From assembly GCF_900129685.1 (NCBI RefSeq), contig NZ_FQWM01000001.1, positions 434,001 through 498,000 of the forward strand: a stretch of 64,000 nt of DNA. The letters are read 5' to 3'. Made by a program: the position numbers and the translations under genes. Source of the DNA: Cognatishimia maritima (GTDB taxonomy: Bacteria; Pseudomonadota; Alphaproteobacteria; Rhodobacterales; Rhodobacteraceae). This document shows, in pieces, positions 43,451 to 52,999 of the stretch. The first letter of the stretch is position 1. The number at the start of each line of letters is the position of its first letter. The notes beneath the pieces are model-generated. The model was not told where the DNA came from. It ran no database searches and saw only the letters and a program-made list of their open reading frames with translations.

Positions 43451-43481
43451 AAAAAAAAGGCCACCCAATCAGGTGGCCTTT
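43451..43481 (-). terminator. Terminator of cysK
   Basis: On the minus strand AAAGGCCACC and GGTGGCCTTT form a perfect stem with a 6-base loop, followed by a T run; it begins 20 bp after the cysK stop. Confidence 0.9.
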
Positions 43482-43500
43482 CCTAACTAGTCGCTAGAAA

Positions 43501-44568
43501 TCAATCCAACTGGAATCCCGGCGTCGATTTACTCAACGCGACCTCTTCCTCGTCCATTTCCTCGGCAATCCCGTCAAACAGAGGTGTCGACAGGTACCGT
43601 TCGCCCGTGTCGGGCAGCATGCAGAGGATATTCGCCCCGTCCGGTGCCGAGGCGGCAACCTTCAGCGCCACGGCAAAGGTCGAGCCGCCAGAGATGCCGG
43701 TAAAGATACCCTCTTTCTGGGCTAGGTCCTTCGCCGCCGCGATACCCTCTGGGCCGGGTACTGGGATCAGGTCGTCATAGCCGCCATTGTCCAGCGCCTC
43801 TTGCAGGACCAGCGGGATAAAATCCGGGGTCCAGCCTTGGATTGGGTGCGGCTCAAACGACGGGTGGCTGGCGGCAGGCTGGCCGTCGCTGTTGCGCTCC
43901 TGCGCGGTGCCGCTGCTGATCAAGGCCGCATTGGCGGGTTCGGTCAGGATGATTTTGGTCTCAGGGCTTTCCTTGCGCAACACGCGCGCGACGCCGGTCA
44001 CTGTGCCACCAGTGCCGTAGCCGCTGACAAAATAGTCGAGCTTGCGGTCGCCAAAATCCGCCATGATCTCACGCGCGGTGGTGCTTTCATGAATATCGGC
44101 GTTGGCAGGCGTTTCAAACTGCGAGGCAAGGAACCAGCCATTGGCCTCTGCCAGTTCGACCGCCTTTTGATACATGCCAAAGCCCTTTTGAGCCTTCGGG
44201 GTCAGTACAACCTTCGCCCCCAACATGCGCATCAGACGGCGACGTTCCACCGAGAAGCTGTCAGCCATGGTGACAACCAACGGATAGCCCTTGGCCGCAC
44301 AGACCATCGCAAGGCCGATCCCCGTGTTGCCAGAGGTCGCTTCAACCACGGTCTGACCGGGTTTCAGGGCACCGCTTTCCTCCGCCGCTTCGATGATGCT
44401 CAGCGCCAGCCGGTCCTTGACCGAGGCCGCCGGGTTGAATGCTTCGGCTTTCACAAAGACATTCACGTTCTTTGGCGCCAAACGGTTGATGCGGATCACC
44501 GGCGTATTGCCAACGGTGTCCACGATGCTGTCATAAATCCGGCCTTGGCCTTTGGTTGTGCGTCCCAT
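43501..44568 (-). CDS. cysK: Cysteine synthase A (O-acetylserine sulfhydrylase)
   Basis: A PLP enzyme that makes cysteine from O-acetylserine and sulfide. The 355-residue protein has the PLP lysine in NPAASVKDRLALSI (about 44-57), the substrate loop EATSGNTGIGLAM, and the phosphate-binding GYGTGGTVTGVARV. It is longer than the usual roughly 310 residues through an insert around ERNSDGQPAASHPSFEPH and a C-terminal tail. ATG 44568 follows GGGAGAG. It lies downstream of cysE, the enzyme supplying O-acetylserine, with a hairpin between them. Confidence 0.95.
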   Translation of the reverse strand: MGRTTKGQGRIYDSIVDTVGNTPVIRINRLAPKNVNVFVKAEAFNPAASVKDRLALSIIEAAEESGALKPGQTVVEATSGNTGIGLAMVCAAKGYPLVVTMADSFSVERRRLMRMLGAKVVLTPKAQKGFGMYQKAVELAEANGWFLASQFETPANADIHESTTAREIMADFGDRKLDYFVSGYGTGGTVTGVARVLRKESPETKIILTEPANAALISSGTAQERNSDGQPAASHPSFEPHPIQGWTPDFIPLVLQEALDNGGYDDLIPVPGPEGIAAAKDLAQKEGIFTGISGGSTFAVALKVAASAPDGANILCMLPDTGERYLSTPLFDGIAEEMDEEEVALSKSTPGFQLD

Positions 44569-44589
44569 CTCTCTCCCTCTCAAATGCAA

Positions 44590-44612
44590 ACGCCCGTGAA
44601 AATCACGGGCGT
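44590..44612 (-). terminator. Hairpin between cysE and cysK
   Basis: ACGCCCGTGA and TCACGGGCGT form a 10-bp perfect stem around AAA, 23 bp after the cysE stop. The downstream T run on the minus strand is short (TTTG), so it may attenuate rather than fully stop read-through into cysK. Confidence 0.75.
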
Positions 44613-44635
44613 GGTTTCAATGTCACTCTTTACGA

Positions 44636-45439
44636 TCAGCCTTCTAGTCGCTGGTCCATACTGACCGCAGGCTGCGAACACCCGGCGTCGCCGACAATTC
44701 GGGCCGGTACGCCGGCCACCGTTTTGCAGGGCGGCACCTCTTCTAGCACCACAGAGCCAGCCGCGACTCGAGAGCAATTGCCAACCTTGATATTGCCCAA
44801 CACCTTGGCCCCGGCCCCAATCAAGACGCCATCCCCAATCTTGGGATGACGATCCTCTTCTTCTTTGCCGGTCCCGCCCAAAGTGACGGAATGTAGCATC
44901 GAGACATTGTCCCCGACCACGGCGGTTTCGCCGATAACGATGGAATGGGCATGGTCGATCATGATCCCCTGCCCAATGCGGGCATTGGGGTGAATGTCGA
45001 TACCAAACACCTCTGAACAGCGCATCTGAAAGAAATACGCCATATCCTTGCGGCCCTGGTTCCACAGCCAATGCGCCACGCGATAGGCCTGGATGGCCTG
45101 GAAGCCTTTGAAAAACAGCATGGGCTGGATCAGCCGATGGCAGGCCGGGTCACGTTCGAAAACCGCCGTCAGGTCGGCACGCGCCGCCATAGCCAACTGC
45201 GGGTCGGCGGCATAGGCCTCATCCGCGATCTCCCGCAGGATCTGTTCAGACATCTCGGCAGAGGCCAGCTTCAGCGAAGTGCGATAGCTAAGCGCGTGTC
45301 TGATCGACCTGTGGTGCAGAATCGACGAATGGATTAGCCCGCCCAATAGCGGCTCTGACTTTACGGCCTCCTCGCCCTCGCGCAGGATACGCTCCCAGAC
45401 GGGGTCAAGTTCTTTGATGATGGGGTTGCGTTCAGCCAT
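44636..45439 (-). CDS. cysE: Serine O-acetyltransferase
   Basis: It acetylates serine with acetyl-CoA, the first step of cysteine synthesis, and is usually feedback-inhibited by cysteine. The 267-residue protein has the helical N-terminal domain (about 1-140, with DPVWERILREGEEAVKSEPLL). The left-handed beta-helix of hexapeptide repeats follows (GIDIHPNARIGQGIMIDHAH and VIGETAVVGDNVSMLHSVTLGG), with the catalytic histidines. The C-terminal tail is typical in length. It is followed by cysK. Confidence 0.96.
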   Translation of the reverse strand: MAERNPIIKELDPVWERILREGEEAVKSEPLLGGLIHSSILHHRSIRHALSYRTSLKLASAEMSEQILREIADEAYAADPQLAMAARADLTAVFERDPACHRLIQPMLFFKGFQAIQAYRVAHWLWNQGRKDMAYFFQMRCSEVFGIDIHPNARIGQGIMIDHAHSIVIGETAVVGDNVSMLHSVTLGGTGKEEEDRHPKIGDGVLIGAGAKVLGNIKVGNCSRVAAGSVVLEEVPPCKTVAGVPARIVGDAGCSQPAVSMDQRLEG

Positions 45440-45514
45440 GTCACCGATCCTCTTTCACCTCACTCTATACCACTTAGGGAATTCAGAGCAAATTCAAGGT
45501 TGTTATGGACAGGA

Positions 45515-45919
45515 TCATGCCTCGGAATGCAATGCAAACCTGCGTTCGGACGCTAAAGATGGTGTGAAGTTCTTGTGACTTTTGGCATTCTTGACGCTGT
45601 TTGTTGCGCGGTTTCCAGCGTGGTCCTGTTTGGCTGCACGCCATTTTGTCATTTCTGCAAGTGCGATTTGCAGGCAGTGGCAATAGTTTGGCGACTGCAA
45701 ATCTGGAAAAACGACAGGCCGCCGCGCCTCGCATCCAATGCGCGCCAAAAGGCTGCCATCGCCCCAACAGCGATGTCGCCTCAGATACCGTTTGCGGTAT
45801 TTGTCTGCGCATTCCGCTTCACTAAAAAGGCGCTGACAGGCATTTGCCCGGCGCGCTGGCGGAAGCTCTGCCAAATAGGCCGCCAGTGCAAACAAATCCC
45901 CCGCCATGACCCGCCGCAT
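45515..45919 (-). CDS. GTA-linked small protein (DUF7742-like)
   Basis: A 134-residue protein whose first 90 residues resemble the short protein often found after the host-specificity gene in Rhodobacterales GTA clusters. Landmarks are RVMAGDLFALAAYLAELPPARR, SEAECADKYRKRYLRRHRCWGDGSLLARI and SPNYCHCLQIAL. The start overlaps the gp15 stop by one base (TGATG), so it is translated with the cluster. The last 40 residues, rich in Lys, Asn and Ser, look like an unrelated extension that could come from loss of an earlier stop. Its role is unknown. Confidence 0.72.
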   Translation of the reverse strand: MRRVMAGDLFALAAYLAELPPARRANACQRLFSEAECADKYRKRYLRRHRCWGDGSLLARIGCEARRPVVFPDLQSPNYCHCLQIALAEMTKWRAAKQDHAGNRATNSVKNAKSHKNFTPSLASERRFALHSEA

Positions 45920-48900
45920 CAGCCCAGATTGACCTGCGTGACCGCCTCGGGCCCTGCCCCATAGCTGGTCGACAATTGCTCAACGCGCACTTCAACCACC
46001 CCGGCCATACCCACCGACAACTGCGTCTCCGCCTCCAACTGTACGTTGGAACTGCTCGTGAGGATTTCATAGACTATGTCCCCCGCCTGCCAGATCGTCA
46101 GCCGATAGTCTTCGCTTTCCTCACCCAAGGGCACCTCGGCAACCTCCCAATTGTCGCCCCCGACGCGGGTCTGGCGAATCCATCGGATGTCCAATGTGCC
46201 CGCCGCGTCTACCGTCGCCCGCAGATGCACCGGCGCATAGGGCCGCAGACCGTTGCCTCGGAAGGCATGCGTTGCCTCGGCGTAAAGCGGATCACTGACA
46301 GGCCGCGAGGCAGGCCCAACGCAGTAGCTGCGCGACAGACCAATTTCCGACGATGCCATGTCCAGCTGTTCGGCAGCCCCTGTCCAGGCCACAAGCCACG
46401 ACCCAGCAGGCCAGCCCCCTGCCCCCGCCACGCCGCTGCCGCGTTGCCCGCGCAACAGGGTCGAAAGGGTGTATTCATCCGTACCGGTCAGTTCCGCGCC
46501 TGCAAACTGCACGACTTCCCAGTTGTCGGGTGTACCATCGCCAATCACAGCAACATTCGCGCCTTCCAGCACTGCCGCAGCGGCGCGGCTTTGCAGGTGG
46601 CCCCGGATCATCTGAACCGGCACCTCTGTACAGCGGTCCCAAACGCCCAGCGCACCTGCCGGGAGAGCCTCTTGTAAGATGCCCACCACAGGTGGCTGTG
46701 TCAGCAGCACGTACAAGGAATAATCATGGTCCGTCAGCGCCCGATAGACCGCCGCTGCGCCGGGCCAAGGGTCCGCCACTGCCATGACATGCGGCGCATG
46801 TGGCACCTCATCGCCAGTCAGCAATGGCAAGTCCATAAAGAGCGGCGTTAAAGGCGACAGTGCTGCGAACCCTGCCAAGCCTCCCTCGTCCAAATCAAGG
46901 TCCCGCGTCTCATAACTCTCTTCTGACACGCGCACCGCTTCACACCTCAGGGCCTCCGCCCGTTCAATGCGATCAATCCGGTAGTCCTCGCCCGCGCCAG
47001 TATCAGACGGCAAAGTCACCACATCCCCAACCTGCACATCCATCTGTGACAGCGGCAAAGCAAACTGGGCCCGGTCCTGCGCCAGTCGCGCCTCAGAAAG
47101 CCACCTTTCAGCGACCTCCCGGGCCTCGCCGCGCTGCAGGCTCAGCGCCATTTCGGTGCGCGAGACAACGTCGCTTTCGTCATCCGCAAAATGCGCATCT
47201 TCCAGCAGGCTGTCATAGTCGCCATAGGCCGTCACAGCGGCGACCTGCACCCTACCAATGGTCTCGGCATCTGATTGCCGAGTTCTGATCAACGGCCCGT
47301 CTAGGTCCGGCAAGACCGCCAGTTGTTCTTCGACCAACGCGCGCTTGGATGGTGCGCCACGCATCAGAAAATGCAGCATGCCATCCCGCTCCACCGCGTC
47401 AAACCCATAGCGCAACATCAAAGGCTGCAGGCTCTGCCTCGCGGTGGACACCTCATCCACCACATAGCCGCGCACAACGCCTTCTAGGCCCGAAACGTCG
47501 ATGCGCGTCAGTCCCGATGCTTCGCAAATTTCCCTCACAACAGACGCTAGGGACCGGTGTGTGGACCGACCAGATATCCAATGCCCGCGCCGGAAATTCG
47601 CGCCATCGCTCCAGAGGTCGGTATTGCGTGGAAACCATGGGAAAGGCCGTGTGTCATAGGCCCAGACAAAGGCACGGGACATATCAACCATCGGTCCCTC
47701 ATAAACCTCCGAGGTCGGGTTGTTCGCCCCATCAGACCAGAACCGATACTGCGCCCTGAGGTATTGCATCTGAATGTATTCATCAGGTTGCCCATCCGAG
47801 AAATATGGCAACTGGCTTTCAGACGACTTGGGGTCGAGAAACTTGTTGGGTTGATTGGTGCCCTTATCAACAGCCGCACAGCCGAGTTCCGTGAACCAGA
47901 TCGGCTTGGATTGCGGCACCCAAGCGGTTGGCGTTTCTTGCCGCACGCCACCGATCCGATCATGGTGCGCCTGAGACCACCAATTGCGAATGTCCTTGTA
48001 GCGATAGATCCACGCTTCGCCGTAAGCCCAATCCGTGATGGCCGCACGCTTCTGCGTGTTGCGCGCATTCTCAGTTGGGTAAAACCAATCATACCCTTCT
48101 CCGCCGGCAATATTGTCCATTAGGTAGTCCAGATCGTAGATCGACCCATAAGGGGCATCCAAGTGATCGTGCCCATCCCGCCAATCCGAAAGCGGCATGT
48201 AGTTGTCGATACCGACAAAATCCAACTCCTCCTGCGCCCAGAGCGGATCAAGGTGAAACAGTCGGTCATCACTGCCAACTTCGGGCTGATAACCAAAATA
48301 CTCACTCCAATCCGCCGCATAACTGAGTTTGACATCTGGCCCCAAAATCGCGCGCACCTCTGACAAGAGGTCAATCAGTTCAGCAACCGCAGGAAAGTCC
48401 CCCTGATCATCCCGCACCCAGGTCAGCCCCCGCATTTCAGAGCCGATGCAAAAGGCATCAACCCCTCCTGCGGCCTGACACAGCGCCGCCTGATGCAAGA
48501 TAAACCGGCGATAGCGCCACTCATCGGGGCCAGAGTAACTCACTGCGCCGTCTGCTACCGTGAAGTCCGATGCCGACGCCGTGCCAAAAAACGCCGCAAC
48601 TTCGTCCGCGGCTGCCTGCATGCCATCCACGCCAGCCAACCCCGGAGCCACCGAACAAGTAATACGTCCCCGCCACGGAAACGCGGGCTGGTCCTCTGCG
48701 CCAGTCCAAGGATCAGGCAGGCCATTCCCCTCCATCTGATCCATCAGAATGAAAGGATAATACAACACCGCCTTCCCCGTCGCCTTCAGATGCGCAATTG
48801 CGTCAATCACTGAAGCATCCGCAGGCGTGCCGCCATAGACAGGTCGCCCCTCCACCTGCGGCACCGCCTGCGCCGATGAACGCGGAACCCCCGCGACAAC

Positions 48901-49839
48901 CCAAGGGACCGAGCCATCAAAATCCGTCTCTTCAATCTTGGGTCTGATCTCACACGCATCGCAGCGCAGATCATTGCCAAACCAACTCACCACCAAAGAC
49001 GTCGCCCTGCAGGCGGGCAGGTCATTGTCCAGAACTTCAATGGCGGTTTTGAAATCCGCCTCCCCCGAAGGTGAATTCACATTTGCAGGCCACGACTTCC
49101 CAGGGCCGTTCTCGTAATAGACAGGTGTGCTGGACAAGGCGTATTCCCCAGACCCAGGGATCAAAGCCACTGCCTCCGTCCGCCTGACCAGATCAAACGC
49201 CGCGTCCTCTTGTGTGGCCGGAGCCGGTCGGCTGACTTCAAATGAGAACTGCGGCACCCGATTGCCAAAGGGCGTCAGGTCCAGGTCTTCAAACACCACA
49301 TAAGCTGTCCCGCGATAGGCAGGCACTGCGCCCACACCCTCAACCGCTTCGATCTTCGGGTCTGGCAGTTGCGTCTCTCTGCCCGGATAAACCCGCATCG
49401 TCACATCAGCCATGGAAATCTCGCGCCCATCAGCCCAGAGCCGCGTCACGCCAGTGATCTCCCCCTCACAAAGCCCTAAGGCGAGCGACACCGAATAGCT
49501 GTAAGTGGTCTCCTTGGGCTGCGGAGGTCGGCCTTTACCGCCGCCTGTCGTCGTGACGGTTTCCTTAAATCGCGTCGCCCAAATGACATGCCCGGCAATG
49601 CGCATCCGCCCATAGACCTGCGGGATCGCGCGCCCTTCTGCGGCCCCTGACAGGCGATAACGATCGATTCGCCCGGTTTCGATGGCCCGTCCGCCACCGC
49701 CCAGAATGCGTTGATCAATTGCGTTGCCGATCACACCCCCAGCAAAACGTCCAATCGCCACCGACGACAGCCCCAAGACCGATCCGCCCACGGCTCCGCC
49801 AATCGCCGCACCTGCGGCGGATAACACCATCGTTGTCAT
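45919..49839 (-). CDS. GTA host-specificity / baseplate hub protein (g15)
   Basis: The largest GTA protein, 1306 residues, at the tail tip. It begins with a Gly/Ala-rich stretch (about 1-40) like a glycine zipper. A phage-tail domain follows, then a TIM-barrel, glycoside-hydrolase-like domain (about 430-750, with DFVGIDNYMPLSDWRDGHDHLDAP and FTELGCAAVDKGTNQPNKF), a phage tail 3-type domain, and a C-terminal beta-rich region. The gene is full length for the RcGTA family and ends the canonical cluster. The start has GGAGCAG upstream and is 12 bp after the NlpC/P60 gene. Confidence 0.95.
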   Translation of the reverse strand: MTTMVLSAAGAAIGGAVGGSVLGLSSVAIGRFAGGVIGNAIDQRILGGGGRAIETGRIDRYRLSGAAEGRAIPQVYGRMRIAGHVIWATRFKETVTTTGGGKGRPPQPKETTYSYSVSLALGLCEGEITGVTRLWADGREISMADVTMRVYPGRETQLPDPKIEAVEGVGAVPAYRGTAYVVFEDLDLTPFGNRVPQFSFEVSRPAPATQEDAAFDLVRRTEAVALIPGSGEYALSSTPVYYENGPGKSWPANVNSPSGEADFKTAIEVLDNDLPACRATSLVVSWFGNDLRCDACEIRPKIEETDFDGSVPWVVAGVPRSSAQAVPQVEGRPVYGGTPADASVIDAIAHLKATGKAVLYYPFILMDQMEGNGLPDPWTGAEDQPAFPWRGRITCSVAPGLAGVDGMQAAADEVAAFFGTASASDFTVADGAVSYSGPDEWRYRRFILHQAALCQAAGGVDAFCIGSEMRGLTWVRDDQGDFPAVAELIDLLSEVRAILGPDVKLSYAADWSEYFGYQPEVGSDDRLFHLDPLWAQEELDFVGIDNYMPLSDWRDGHDHLDAPYGSIYDLDYLMDNIAGGEGYDWFYPTENARNTQKRAAITDWAYGEAWIYRYKDIRNWWSQAHHDRIGGVRQETPTAWVPQSKPIWFTELGCAAVDKGTNQPNKFLDPKSSESQLPYFSDGQPDEYIQMQYLRAQYRFWSDGANNPTSEVYEGPMVDMSRAFVWAYDTRPFPWFPRNTDLWSDGANFRRGHWISGRSTHRSLASVVREICEASGLTRIDVSGLEGVVRGYVVDEVSTARQSLQPLMLRYGFDAVERDGMLHFLMRGAPSKRALVEEQLAVLPDLDGPLIRTRQSDAETIGRVQVAAVTAYGDYDSLLEDAHFADDESDVVSRTEMALSLQRGEAREVAERWLSEARLAQDRAQFALPLSQMDVQVGDVVTLPSDTGAGEDYRIDRIERAEALRCEAVRVSEESYETRDLDLDEGGLAGFAALSPLTPLFMDLPLLTGDEVPHAPHVMAVADPWPGAAAVYRALTDHDYSLYVLLTQPPVVGILQEALPAGALGVWDRCTEVPVQMIRGHLQSRAAAAVLEGANVAVIGDGTPDNWEVVQFAGAELTGTDEYTLSTLLRGQRGSGVAGAGGWPAGSWLVAWTGAAEQLDMASSEIGLSRSYCVGPASRPVSDPLYAEATHAFRGNGLRPYAPVHLRATVDAAGTLDIRWIRQTRVGGDNWEVAEVPLGEESEDYRLTIWQAGDIVYEILTSSSNVQLEAETQLSVGMAGVVEVRVEQLSTSYGAGPEAVTQVNLG

Positions 49840-49851
49840 AAGAGCTGCTCC

Positions 49852-50316
49852 TTACTGAGGATCTTCTGAGGGCGCTTGGGCTGTCATGGGTTCAGGAAAG
49901 GCAAAACGCGCCACTATTCGCCGCGCCCAAGGGGCCGACAAAGGGCTTTCCACCACCGTATGCCCCGCAAAAGCGTGAATGAATCGAGGTTGACCCCCAA
50001 CCAAGGATTGAACACCCAGATGTTTGGCAACCGCCCGGTCACACATTCGAAACAACAGAACATCACCCGGCGCTGCCGCTGCGAGATCCTTTGGCACCAA
50101 ATGACGGAGCGCCGCCCGCCAAAGCACCTCGTCCTGCGCCGTCTCAGACCAATCTGCCGAATAGGCCGGGGCCACCTCTGGCTCTGCGCCCAACACGCCG
50201 CGCCAGACACCTCGTATCAACCCCAGGCAATCGGTCCCGGCCCCCAACCGAGACGCCTGATGCACATAAGGCGTCCCAATCCATCGGCGCGCCTCGTCAA
50301 CAATATCCTGCCTCAT
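49852..50316 (-). CDS. GTA NlpC/P60 peptidase (g14)
   Basis: A 154-residue cell-wall peptidase at the tail tip. The catalytic Cys lies in GAGTDCLGLIRGVWRG (about residue 30) and the His in RFIHAFAGHTVVESPL (about 115-125), as in the NlpC/P60 fold. It should open the recipient's peptidoglycan during DNA delivery. The start overlaps the g13 stop by four bases (ATGA). Confidence 0.94.
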   Translation of the reverse strand: MRQDIVDEARRWIGTPYVHQASRLGAGTDCLGLIRGVWRGVLGAEPEVAPAYSADWSETAQDEVLWRAALRHLVPKDLAAAAPGDVLLFRMCDRAVAKHLGVQSLVGGQPRFIHAFAGHTVVESPLSAPWARRIVARFAFPEPMTAQAPSEDPQ

Positions 50317-51182
50317 CGCAGGCTCCCGCCGTCATTCACGCCATCCCTGCGCGGCAGAGTTGTGATCCAGTCGTCATTGGGAATGTCAGGAAAGCCCCGG
50401 AAATTCAGCGCATCGTTAAACTTAAACCGGCTGGTCGCAAACGACCGGTCATGCCCCGCGATCAACCGCACGGGCTGCCCAACGTCCAGAGACTGTGGCA
50501 GCGGCTCCCAAAGTGTGATCTGCCGTCCGCCCGCAATCACCTCATCCGATTTGATCACGACATTCAGTGACAGATCATCAATGATGAACAGGCCATGCGT
50601 GAACCATCCCGTGTCACAGCCCTCTGCGCCAATCACTTCAAAAGTATGCGGATCGAGCTGATCCACCACCTCGACCTCTGCCGAATAGGCCGGTGCCGTC
50701 AGATCAACCTCTAATGCGGCAACACCCATCGGGCAGCTTTTCTGAAACACCCGCCCGCGCGGCTGGTTCAGCACCTCGCTCAATCCGCGCACTTCGGCCT
50801 GAAAGGCCTGCCCGACACGCGTGATCTCTCCGATCTGACCGGCAAAGATCACCGTGCGCTGCGTCGGCGCCGCCCAATTGACCAGCCAGCACTGCACGTC
50901 GGCCCCATCATAGCGCCCGGCGGCGATGTCTTCTTCGGTGATGGCATCCGCACTCAAGGCCCCGAGTGTCTCGGTATTATCAACCGCCAGCCCCGTCGCC
51001 TGATCCAGCGCCATGGCCGTCAGCCCGCTGTCCGCGCGAAAATCGACACCGTCAAATGACAGCGCGCAGTCATGGTCAGTAAACCCAAGCACCACACCAT
51101 CCCTGCGCGTGACCTGCCAGCACCGCGCCAATGTGGTCAGTCCGCTCTCAAGATGCGCTTTGAGCTCTGCTGAAATCCCCAT
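50313..51182 (-). CDS. GTA DUF2163 / BR0599-family tail protein (g13)
   Basis: A 289-residue baseplate-associated protein of the DUF2163 family: WQVTRRDGVVLGFTDHDCALSFDGVDF near 21-47, FQAEVRGLSEVLNQPRGRVFQKSCP near 135-160, and HDRSFATSRFKFNDALNFRGFP near the end. It has the usual length and gene position between the distal tail protein and the peptidase. Its start shares one base with the g12 stop. Confidence 0.93.
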   Translation of the reverse strand: MGISAELKAHLESGLTTLARCWQVTRRDGVVLGFTDHDCALSFDGVDFRADSGLTAMALDQATGLAVDNTETLGALSADAITEEDIAAGRYDGADVQCWLVNWAAPTQRTVIFAGQIGEITRVGQAFQAEVRGLSEVLNQPRGRVFQKSCPMGVAALEVDLTAPAYSAEVEVVDQLDPHTFEVIGAEGCDTGWFTHGLFIIDDLSLNVVIKSDEVIAGGRQITLWEPLPQSLDVGQPVRLIAGHDRSFATSRFKFNDALNFRGFPDIPNDDWITTLPRRDGVNDGGSLR

Positions 51183-51814
51183 CAGACACGCACCTCCACC
51201 ACGGGCACATTGGGCATGTCGCCCGCCTGAAAACTCGCCACGCTGGTCTGAATGCGATCCGTGTCAAAGCGCACCGGCACGTCAAATTCAAACCCAGCGG
51301 TCACTGGCTCTCCCGGCGCGGGGGCCTGCACCAAAGTGATCTCACCCCGCGCTGTATCCAACGTAAAATCAACGGCTTCCAGCTGTTCAGTATCCGCCAC
51401 ACCAACCCGGACAGTGCCTGCGACGGGCTTGCAAATCGGGCGCTGATACCGCGCCTCTCCGCTTTGATAGGTCTTGTGAAGCTGGAACACGTGGGTTTGC
51501 CCATCCCCCTCACCAATCACCTGATCGCGAAAATCAATTTCGGCACTCGGGAGGGCGGATTTGAAATCCGACCAATCCTTCCAACGAAACCCGTAAAGCT
51601 GACCGCGCCGCGCTTCGAAGAAGGCAATCAGCGTCTCGATATCATCCAAAGACCGCACGCCAACGCCTGCATCATAGCGACGGCGCGCATGCGCCCAGGG
51701 CGTATTGCGTTCCTCAAACCCATTGGTCAGCGTCACGATATCCGTCCGCCGCTCTGGCCCACCGATCGAGCCGAAACTCAGGTTGGTCGGAAATCTTACC
51801 TCGTGAAAACTCAT
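51182..51814 (-). CDS. GTA distal tail protein, DUF2460 (g12)
   Basis: A 210-residue protein of the DUF2460 family, with VRFPTNLSFGSIGGPERRTDIV near 6-27 and FFEARRGQLYGFRWKDWSDFKSALP near 67-91, both hallmarks of this baseplate hub component. Length and gene order match RcGTA g12. GAGTGTCG lies before the ATG. Confidence 0.93.
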   Translation of the reverse strand: MSFHEVRFPTNLSFGSIGGPERRTDIVTLTNGFEERNTPWAHARRRYDAGVGVRSLDDIETLIAFFEARRGQLYGFRWKDWSDFKSALPSAEIDFRDQVIGEGDGQTHVFQLHKTYQSGEARYQRPICKPVAGTVRVGVADTEQLEAVDFTLDTARGEITLVQAPAPGEPVTAGFEFDVPVRFDTDRIQTSVASFQAGDMPNVPVVEVRV

Positions 51815-51824
51815 GCGACACTCC

Positions 51825-52484
51825 TCACATATTCCGCTGCCCGCGCGCGATGGCGCGGGTCATTTGTGTGGCGATCTGGCCCTGAGAGCGGCGAAATCCT
51901 TCGACATCCGAGGTCTGGATATTCATCACAACCTGTACAGGGCGGCCACCACCACCGCGCACGCCCAATTTGCCATCCGCCCCGCGTGCCAAGGGCATGA
52001 TCGCCTCTGGCCCCGCTTCACCCATCACACCAAGCCCGCCGCGCATCGTGAAAGCTGTGGCCTGACTGACAATGCCTCCGTTTGCAAAGGGCATGACCCG
52101 CCCCTGCGTAAAAGCCGCCCCATCGGCAAAGGGCATCAGCCCCCCGACCAGACCGCCAATACCGCGCGCAATCAGCGCGCCAAAGTGATCCGTCACCGGC
52201 GTTACCGCCGCCTCATAGGCGCTGTCCATCACGCTTTTGAAAACATTGCGCAGCGCATCACCAAGGCTATCGCCGTCTTGCACCAACCCATCGACGGCCT
52301 TCTTCAGCCCTTTGGACATACCCTTTTCAAAGGTCTCAAAATCGCCGCCCGCGCTTTGCAAACTGCGCCGCACCCGGTGCAATTCTGTGTCAAACGCCGC
52401 CAGCATCTCTCCGGTCGCGGCAGCACTGTCACCAATGTCACCAAGGTGATCCCGAAACGCGTCCATGCCCTCATAATCCGTCAT
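51825..52484 (-). CDS. GTA tail tape measure protein (g11)
   Basis: A 219-residue tape-measure protein. A helical N-terminal part (about 1-100, with DYEGMDAFRDHLGDIGDSAAATGEML) is followed by GALIARGIGGLVGGLMPFADGAAF and GVMGEAGPEAIMPLARGADG, the typical phage tail tape C-terminus. The short length reflects the short GTA tail. It overlaps the g10.1 gene by 14 bp. Confidence 0.93.
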   Translation of the reverse strand: MTDYEGMDAFRDHLGDIGDSAAATGEMLAAFDTELHRVRRSLQSAGGDFETFEKGMSKGLKKAVDGLVQDGDSLGDALRNVFKSVMDSAYEAAVTPVTDHFGALIARGIGGLVGGLMPFADGAAFTQGRVMPFANGGIVSQATAFTMRGGLGVMGEAGPEAIMPLARGADGKLGVRGGGGRPVQVVMNIQTSDVEGFRRSQGQIATQMTRAIARGQRNM

Positions 52485-52677
52485 GTTCCTGTCCTCTCTG
52501 ATCTGGATAGGCCGTCAAAAGCGCCTCCAATTGCGGGCGGCTCATCGGGGTCACGCCTTGAGGCTGACCAAGCATCACCGCAAGTTCGGCAGGCGTCAGC
52601 GCCCAGAATGCCTTTGGGTCCAGGCGCAAGTCATGCAGCCCCGCACGCATAAGGCTGCGCCAGTCAAAGCCCGTCAT
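52471..52677 (-). CDS. GTA tail assembly chaperone (g10.1)
   Basis: A 68-residue protein with GLHDLRLDPKAFWALTPAEL, the pattern of the small tail-assembly chaperone family that follows the g10 gene in RcGTA clusters. The start, MTGFDWRSLM, overlaps the end of g10 by 14 bp and its stop overlaps g11. A longer frame upstream is antisense to nothing useful and lacks similarity. Confidence 0.88.
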   Translation of the reverse strand: MTGFDWRSLMRAGLHDLRLDPKAFWALTPAELAVMLGQPQGVTPMSRPQLEALLTAYPDQRGQEHDGL

Positions 52678-52996
52678 CGCCCTCTCCCGGCACCACAAAA
52701 GCCACCGCCAGCAATTGCGCCGCCACCCGCGCCGCCTGCAAAGGGCCACCGGCAATATCGGCCTTGGCCAGATCGCCTTCTGACCCGTCCCAATCACAGG
52801 CCGTTAGCCCTGCATGCAGCAATGCAATCACATCCCCTGCACCAAACGCCCCGCTTTCAAAGCGCTCAACCAACGCCATCAAGGATCCACTCGCCAAACG
52901 CGCTTCCAAAGCTGCCAAGGCTCCAAGCGTCAGCTTGGCCACGCAGCGCTTTCCGTTGACCGTCAGCGCTACTTCTCCCGCATAGGGATTGGCCAT
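52664..52996 (-). CDS. GTA family protein gp10
   Basis: A 110-residue protein with NPYAGEVALTVNGKRCVAKLTLGALAALEARLASGS, the N-terminal signature of GTA gp10. It is likely a tail tube chaperone or connector; its exact function is not proven. Three bases separate it from the major tail protein gene. Confidence 0.92.
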   Translation of the reverse strand: MANPYAGEVALTVNGKRCVAKLTLGALAALEARLASGSLMALVERFESGAFGAGDVIALLHAGLTACDWDGSEGDLAKADIAGGPLQAARVAAQLLAVAFVVPGEGDDGL

Positions 52997-52999
52997 GGC

